This document shows, piece by piece, positions 6,235 to 9,286 of a stretch of 9,286 nt of DNA (position 1 is its first letter; every line of letters begins with the position of its first letter). The stretch is from Alphaproteobacteria bacterium (GTDB lineage: Bacteria > Pseudomonadota > Alphaproteobacteria > UBA8366): positions 1 to 9,286 of the forward strand of contig JASLSL010000020.1 in assembly GCA_030743445.1 (NCBI GenBank). The letters run 5' to 3'. Position numbers and translations under genes: made by a program. Below the pieces are notes generated by a model. It had not been told where the DNA came from and ran no database searches. It saw nothing but the letters and a program-made list of their open reading frames with translations.

Positions 6235-7797
6235 TTATTTGTTGGCGCGCTGGAACGATTTGGTCGCCGAACGGCGGACCTGAAACCCCTTGCGGCGAAC
6301 CTCGAGCACGGCGAATTTCCGCTCGGCGACGCCATCCGGTCGCAACCGGAACAGCCCGTCGATCCCGAGGAAACCGAGCGAATTGGTCAGTGCGTTCGGC
6401 GAAAAATCGGCGGCGTTCGACGATTGCGCTAGAATCGCCGCGAGCGCCGTCGCGTCATAGGCAAGAGAGGCGAGCCTGATTGGCTGGTGGCCGAAATTCG
6501 CCTTGTACCTTGCGGCGAACTTCTGTTGCTCGGCGCGTGGTGGTGCTGCGAACCACGCGCGGGCCAGCGCCGGCTCGGCGCTGATGCCTTGGGAATCGTC
6601 CCAGCTGCGCAGTCCGAGAAGCCTAACCGCGGGCTGGTCGACGTCGTAGTACGACAAGAGCGAGGCCAGCGTGCGCAAGTTCTGCCCGCCCGCCGGCAGT
6701 AGCACCGCGTCGAAATTCACATCGCCGATGGTGTCGAGCTTCTCCAGCCGCTTAAGTGCCTGGCGCGAAATCTCGTCGCCGCGCGCCTCGAGCTCGGCCC
6801 TCTGGTCGAGGAGCGCACGGCGCCGGGCGTCGTAGTTGGCGATGGCCTTGACCGCGGCGCTGAAGTCGGTTGCCGTCGGGTCGTAGTACTGGATCTTGAC
6901 CACCGTCGCGGCATTCGCCGCGGCGGTTTGCTGAAGCGCCTCGACCGAGGCCCGGCCATAGGCATTGTCCGGCACCAGTGCGGCGAACCGGTAGAGCCCC
7001 TGATCGACCGCATAAGTGGTGATCGTCTCGACCTGCTGGCGCGGCACGAAGCCGAGGATATAAACCCCGTCGCCCGCGACCTCGCGGGAATTCGAGAACG
7101 CGACGATCGAAACATTGCCCGCCCTTGCGATCGGCGCAGTGGCGCGCACCGAGGCCGCCAGCAGGGGACCGAGGATCAATTGCGCGCCGTTCGCCAGCGC
7201 CTGCTCCGCGGCGGCCGCGGCACCCTCCGCCGTTCCCTTGGTGTCGAACGGCAACAAAGTGAAGCCGCTATCGGCAATCTCGAACAACGCCATCTGCGCC
7301 GCATTCAGCATCGCGCGGCCGAGACCGGCGCGCGGCCCCGACAAGGGCAGAAGAAGCGCCGCCCGCGCGCCGTCGCCCCTTGCACTGGGTGGCGTCAGGG
7401 ACACGGTTGCCGCGGGCGCCGTCGCCTCTGTCGTACTTGTTTGCGGTTTGGCGTCGCGTGTCGCCGCAGGCGGAAGGGCTGCGACTTCGGTCTTTGCCTG
7501 CGGCGATTCCAGCTTCTCGGACGTGACCTCGGCGGGCTTGGCCGAAGCCACGGACGGCTTCCTCGGCACCGACTTGTCTGGAGCACGCCTCGAAGGTGTC
7601 GTGGTCGAAGTTTTCCCCGCCGGTTTCGCTGGTGTGCTCTTCGCCGGCGGCGTGTGGACCGGCACCTGGGCTTGCCGGGTCGCGAATATGTCCTTTACGG
7701 TGGGTGCTTGGCAGGCGGCAAGCAATAAACAGAGGGCTATGGCCGGCAACAATGTCCCGGCGGAATACACGAAAAAGCGGTCGGAAATCTGTCGCAA
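6235..7797 (-). CDS. LpoA-like lipoprotein, penicillin-binding protein activator family
   Basis: Predicted outer-membrane lipoprotein with a type 1 periplasmic-binding fold, related to the C-terminal half of E. coli LpoA, which stimulates peptidoglycan synthase PBP1A from the outer membrane. With the TTG start at 7797 it has 520 residues. A hydrophobic signal ends in the lipobox LAAC, Cys29. Residues 31-143 are a flexible Pro/Ala/Lys/Thr-rich linker. From about 144 the binding domain begins with ARAALLLPLSGPRAGLGRAM and includes LILGPLLAASV, LVPDNAYGRA and a charged helical insertion (about 300-335, RRALLDQRAELEARGDE). The N-terminal TPR domain of E. coli LpoA (678 residues) is missing. The start is uncertain: TTG 7797, GTG 7770 or TTG 7752/7749; none has a clear ribosome binding site, and all keep a signal sequence to some extent. 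It is divergent from rsmI, next to it as in E. coli. Whether it activates a PBP here is inferred. Confidence 0.85.
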   Translation of the reverse strand: MRQISDRFFVYSAGTLLPAIALCLLLAACQAPTVKDIFATRQAQVPVHTPPAKSTPAKPAGKTSTTTPSRRAPDKSVPRKPSVASAKPAEVTSEKLESPQAKTEVAALPPAATRDAKPQTSTTEATAPAATVSLTPPSARGDGARAALLLPLSGPRAGLGRAMLNAAQMALFEIADSGFTLLPFDTKGTAEGAAAAAEQALANGAQLILGPLLAASVRATAPIARAGNVSIVAFSNSREVAGDGVYILGFVPRQQVETITTYAVDQGLYRFAALVPDNAYGRASVEALQQTAAANAATVVKIQYYDPTATDFSAAVKAIANYDARRRALLDQRAELEARGDEISRQALKRLEKLDTIGDVNFDAVLLPAGGQNLRTLASLLSYYDVDQPAVRLLGLRSWDDSQGISAEPALARAWFAAPPRAEQQKFAARYKANFGHQPIRLASLAYDATALAAILAQSSNAADFSPNALTNSLGFLGIDGLFRLRPDGVAERKFAVLEVRRKGFQVRRSATKSFQRANK

Positions 7798-8735
7798 CGG
7801 TCGGTGCGTCTAGCCGCCATTCTGCGCAACCTAAAACTCGCCCAGAGCGTAGCGATCCACGCCAGCGAAGTAAACCGGATCGGAACCGGTTTGCGCCGGG
7901 GCTCTACATCGTGGCGACGCCGATCGGCAACCTTCGCGACATAACGCTCCGCGCGCTGGACGTCTTGGCGGCCGCCGACGTCATTGCCTGCGAGGACACC
8001 CGCACTACCGGGCGCTTGTTGAAGGCCCACGGCATCGCGACCCGGATGACGCCGTACCACGAACACAATGCGGCGCGCGTCCGGCCGGGCCTGCTGCGGC
8101 GGCTCGAATCGGGCGAGGTCGTGGCGCTGGTCAGCGATGCGGGCACACCGTTAATTTCCGACCCTGGCTTTCGTCTTGTATCGGAAGTCCAGGCAGCCGG
8201 GATTGACGTCGTCGCCGTTCCGGGTCCCTCGGCAGCGCTTGCCGCCCTCGTCGCCTCCGGCATGGCGACCGACCGGTTCCTGTTCGCCGGTTTCCTTCCC
8301 GCCCGCGGGCCGGCACGCCGAAGCGCGCTCTCGGCGTTGGCCGGGATCGACATGACGTTGGTCTTTTTCGAATCCGCGCGCCGGCTGCCGGGCAGTTTGA
8401 AGGATATGGCAGCCGTTCTCGGGCCCCGCGAAGCCATGGTCGCAAGAGAGCTTACCAAGATCTACGAGGAACTTCGGCGCGCCTCGCTCCCGGACCTGGT
8501 GGCGCATTACGCCGAGGCGGGCCCGCCCAAGGGAGAGGTCGTCGTCGTCGTCGGCCCGCCCGAGGACCCGCCTGGGGACCTGGACGACGCCGGAGATATC
8601 GACGAGCCGTTGCGGGCGGCGCTCGAGGCCATGAGCCTGAAGGACGCGGTCGCGGCGGTCAGCGGCGCCAGCGGGCGCGCCCGGCGCGAGGTCTATGCCC
8701 GCGCCCTTGAAATACGAGGCGGTTCGAAAAAATGA
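7752..8735 (+). CDS. rsmI: RsmI, 16S rRNA (cytidine1402-2'-O)-methyltransferase
   Basis: SAM-dependent tetrapyrrole-methylase-fold enzyme that 2'-O-methylates C1402 in the ribosomal decoding centre. It has 327 residues from the ATG at 7752, against 286 in E. coli. The conserved core starts at about residue 50: GLYIVATPIGNLRDIT (50-65), IACEDTRTT (78-86), the SAM-binding SDAGTPLISDPG (128-139), VPGPSAA (156-162), FAGFLPARG (178-186), FFESARRL (205-212) and ARELTKIYEE (231-240). The first ~49 residues are a basic, low-complexity extension. No ATG, GTG or TTG occurs in frame between codon 1 and the GTG inside YIVATP, so ATG 7752 is the only reasonable standard start. It would overlap the lpoA-like gene head to head if that starts at 7797. 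The stop overlaps the yraN start (ATGA). Confidence 0.96.
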   Translation: MSRRNTRKSGRKSVATVGASSRHSAQPKTRPERSDPRQRSKPDRNRFAPGLYIVATPIGNLRDITLRALDVLAAADVIACEDTRTTGRLLKAHGIATRMTPYHEHNAARVRPGLLRRLESGEVVALVSDAGTPLISDPGFRLVSEVQAAGIDVVAVPGPSAALAALVASGMATDRFLFAGFLPARGPARRSALSALAGIDMTLVFFESARRLPGSLKDMAAVLGPREAMVARELTKIYEELRRASLPDLVAHYAEAGPPKGEVVVVVGPPEDPPGDLDDAGDIDEPLRAALEAMSLKDAVAAVSGASGRARREVYARALEIRGGSKK

Positions 8736-9103
8736 CGGTCGAGCGGCGACAACGGGCTTTCCGGAAGGGACGGCTGGCGGAATCTCTTTGCGCCCTGATG
8801 TTGATGTTTCAAGGCTACCGGATCGTTGCCCAGCGGCTTCGCTCCCCGGTTGGAGAAATCGATATCCTGGCCCGCCGCGGCAAAACCCTGGCGATCGTCG
8901 AGGTCAAGGCACGGCCGACGCAGCAGGCGGCCGCCGAGTCGGTCACCGGGCGGCAACGTGCCCGTCTCATCCAGGCCGCGCAATGGCTGATCGCAGGCCG
9001 GCCGGAATTCGCCGCCCTCGAGATTCGCTTCGACGTCATGTTGGTATCGCCCTGGCGAATGCCAAAACATATTGTTGACGCTTGGCGCATCGATCTCGTC
9101 TAG
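8732..9103 (+). CDS. yraN: YraN (UPF0102) family, nuclease-fold protein
   Basis: Small protein of the UPF0102 family with a PD-(D/E)XK (Holliday-junction-resolvase-like) fold; its role is not settled. It has 123 residues (131 in E. coli). The predicted catalytic-type residues are kept: E17 in GRLAES, E42 and D44 in GEIDILA, and E57-x-K59 in VEVKAR. RFDVMLV (99-105) and PKHIVDAW (111-118) are family landmarks at the end. The ATG overlaps the rsmI stop as ATGA, with a GAGG-type ribosome binding site just upstream in rsmI, so translation is probably coupled. The rsmI-yraN pairing is very common in proteobacteria. Nuclease activity is inferred from the fold only. Confidence 0.95.
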   Translation: MTVERRQRAFRKGRLAESLCALMLMFQGYRIVAQRLRSPVGEIDILARRGKTLAIVEVKARPTQQAAAESVTGRQRARLIQAAQWLIAGRPEFAALEIRFDVMLVSPWRMPKHIVDAWRIDLV

Positions 9104-9132
9104 CTACAACTGGGAGGCAGCGGAAAGCGACC

Positions 9133-9286
9133 ATGCCCTTGAAGACTTCCATCTACCGACACTGGTTTCCGATCGTCGCGGTCTTGTCGTTCGCCATGGC
9201 CGCCACTGCGGGCTGTTCGTCGGGTGGGGTCGCGGCGGGCGCCGGTGCGGCCGCCGGTTCGGCGGCGATGGAGGACCGCGGATTCG
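9133..9286 (+). CDS. Lipoprotein, probably BON-domain (DolP/YraP-like), cut by window edge
   Basis: The first 51 residues of an open frame that continues past the right edge. It has a charged start (MPLKTSIYRHW), a hydrophobic core and a lipobox-like TAGC with Cys28, followed by SSGGVAAGAGAAAGSAAMEDRGF. The Gly/Ala-rich stretch ending in a ME-DRGF-type segment resembles the beginning of alphaproteobacterial BON-domain lipoproteins. The position after yraN matches dolP (yraP) of E. coli, whose product is an outer-membrane lipoprotein important for envelope integrity. The BON domains themselves would lie outside the window, so the family call rests on the short N-terminus and on synteny. GGGAGG at 9112-9117 is 15 bases upstream of the ATG, rather far; GGAAAG at 9122 is closer. 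Confidence 0.65.
   Translation, partial: MPLKTSIYRHWFPIVAVLSFAMAATAGCSSGGVAAGAGAAAGSAAMEDRGF

Noticed and set aside
6928..7813. Open frames antisense to the lpoA-like gene
   Set aside because: They are Arg-rich and low-complexity, mirror the Ala/Pro linker, and lack recognisable motifs.
9075..9106. TTGACG followed by TAGCTA as a promoter for the last gene
   Set aside because: The spacer is 20 bases, too long, and at 17-18 bases the -10 match is poor; readthrough from yraN is more likely.

Overview
This is a GC-rich window from the chromosome of an alphaproteobacterium, most likely Rhodospirillales-like. The proteins read as alphaproteobacterial. The blocks hrcA-grpE, rph-rdgB-hemW and lpoA-like/rsmI/yraN/BON are arranged as is usual in that class. 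This assignment is inferred from protein character and synteny, not from a search.

Region 1 (1-3615) is the heat-shock chaperone region. On the minus strand lie hrcA (heat-shock repressor), grpE (nucleotide exchange factor) and the first third of dnaK, which runs off the left edge. Between grpE and dnaK, in the opposite direction, sits a DUF1848-family gene (868-1788). Its C-terminal Cys cluster looks like a radical-SAM iron-sulfur site. A good sigma-32-type promoter lies about 100 bases upstream of dnaK, so dnaK probably responds to heat on its own. hrcA-grpE has a housekeeping-type sigma-70 promoter that nearly abuts the hrcA start codon. I found no CIRCE operator.

Region 2 (3751-6218) is a tight plus-strand operon, divergent from hrcA: rph (RNase PH, tRNA 3' trimming), rdgB (dITP/XTP pyrophosphatase) and hemW (radical-SAM heme chaperone). 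The genes are 6 bases apart or overlap by a GTGA junction.

Region 3 (6235-9286) is the counterpart of the E. coli rsmI-lpoA-yraN-diaA-dolP neighbourhood, rearranged. A minus-strand LpoA-like lipoprotein diverges from rsmI (16S rRNA methyltransferase). rsmI overlaps yraN by ATGA, and yraN is followed by the start of a lipoprotein, probably a DolP-like BON-domain protein, cut by the right edge. diaA is absent between yraN and that gene, and the LpoA-like protein lacks room for the E. coli N-terminal TPR domain.

Most of the window is ordinary housekeeping DNA. I see no mobile element, CRISPR array, tRNA or rRNA gene, and no convincing intrinsic terminator. No stretch longer than 300 bases lacks a gene. 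The points most worth a second look are the DUF1848 protein and its position, a 13-bp tandem repeat that places a stop codon in all three forward frames after it, the inverted repeat around the dnaK promoter, and the overlapping divergent starts of the lpoA-like gene and rsmI.
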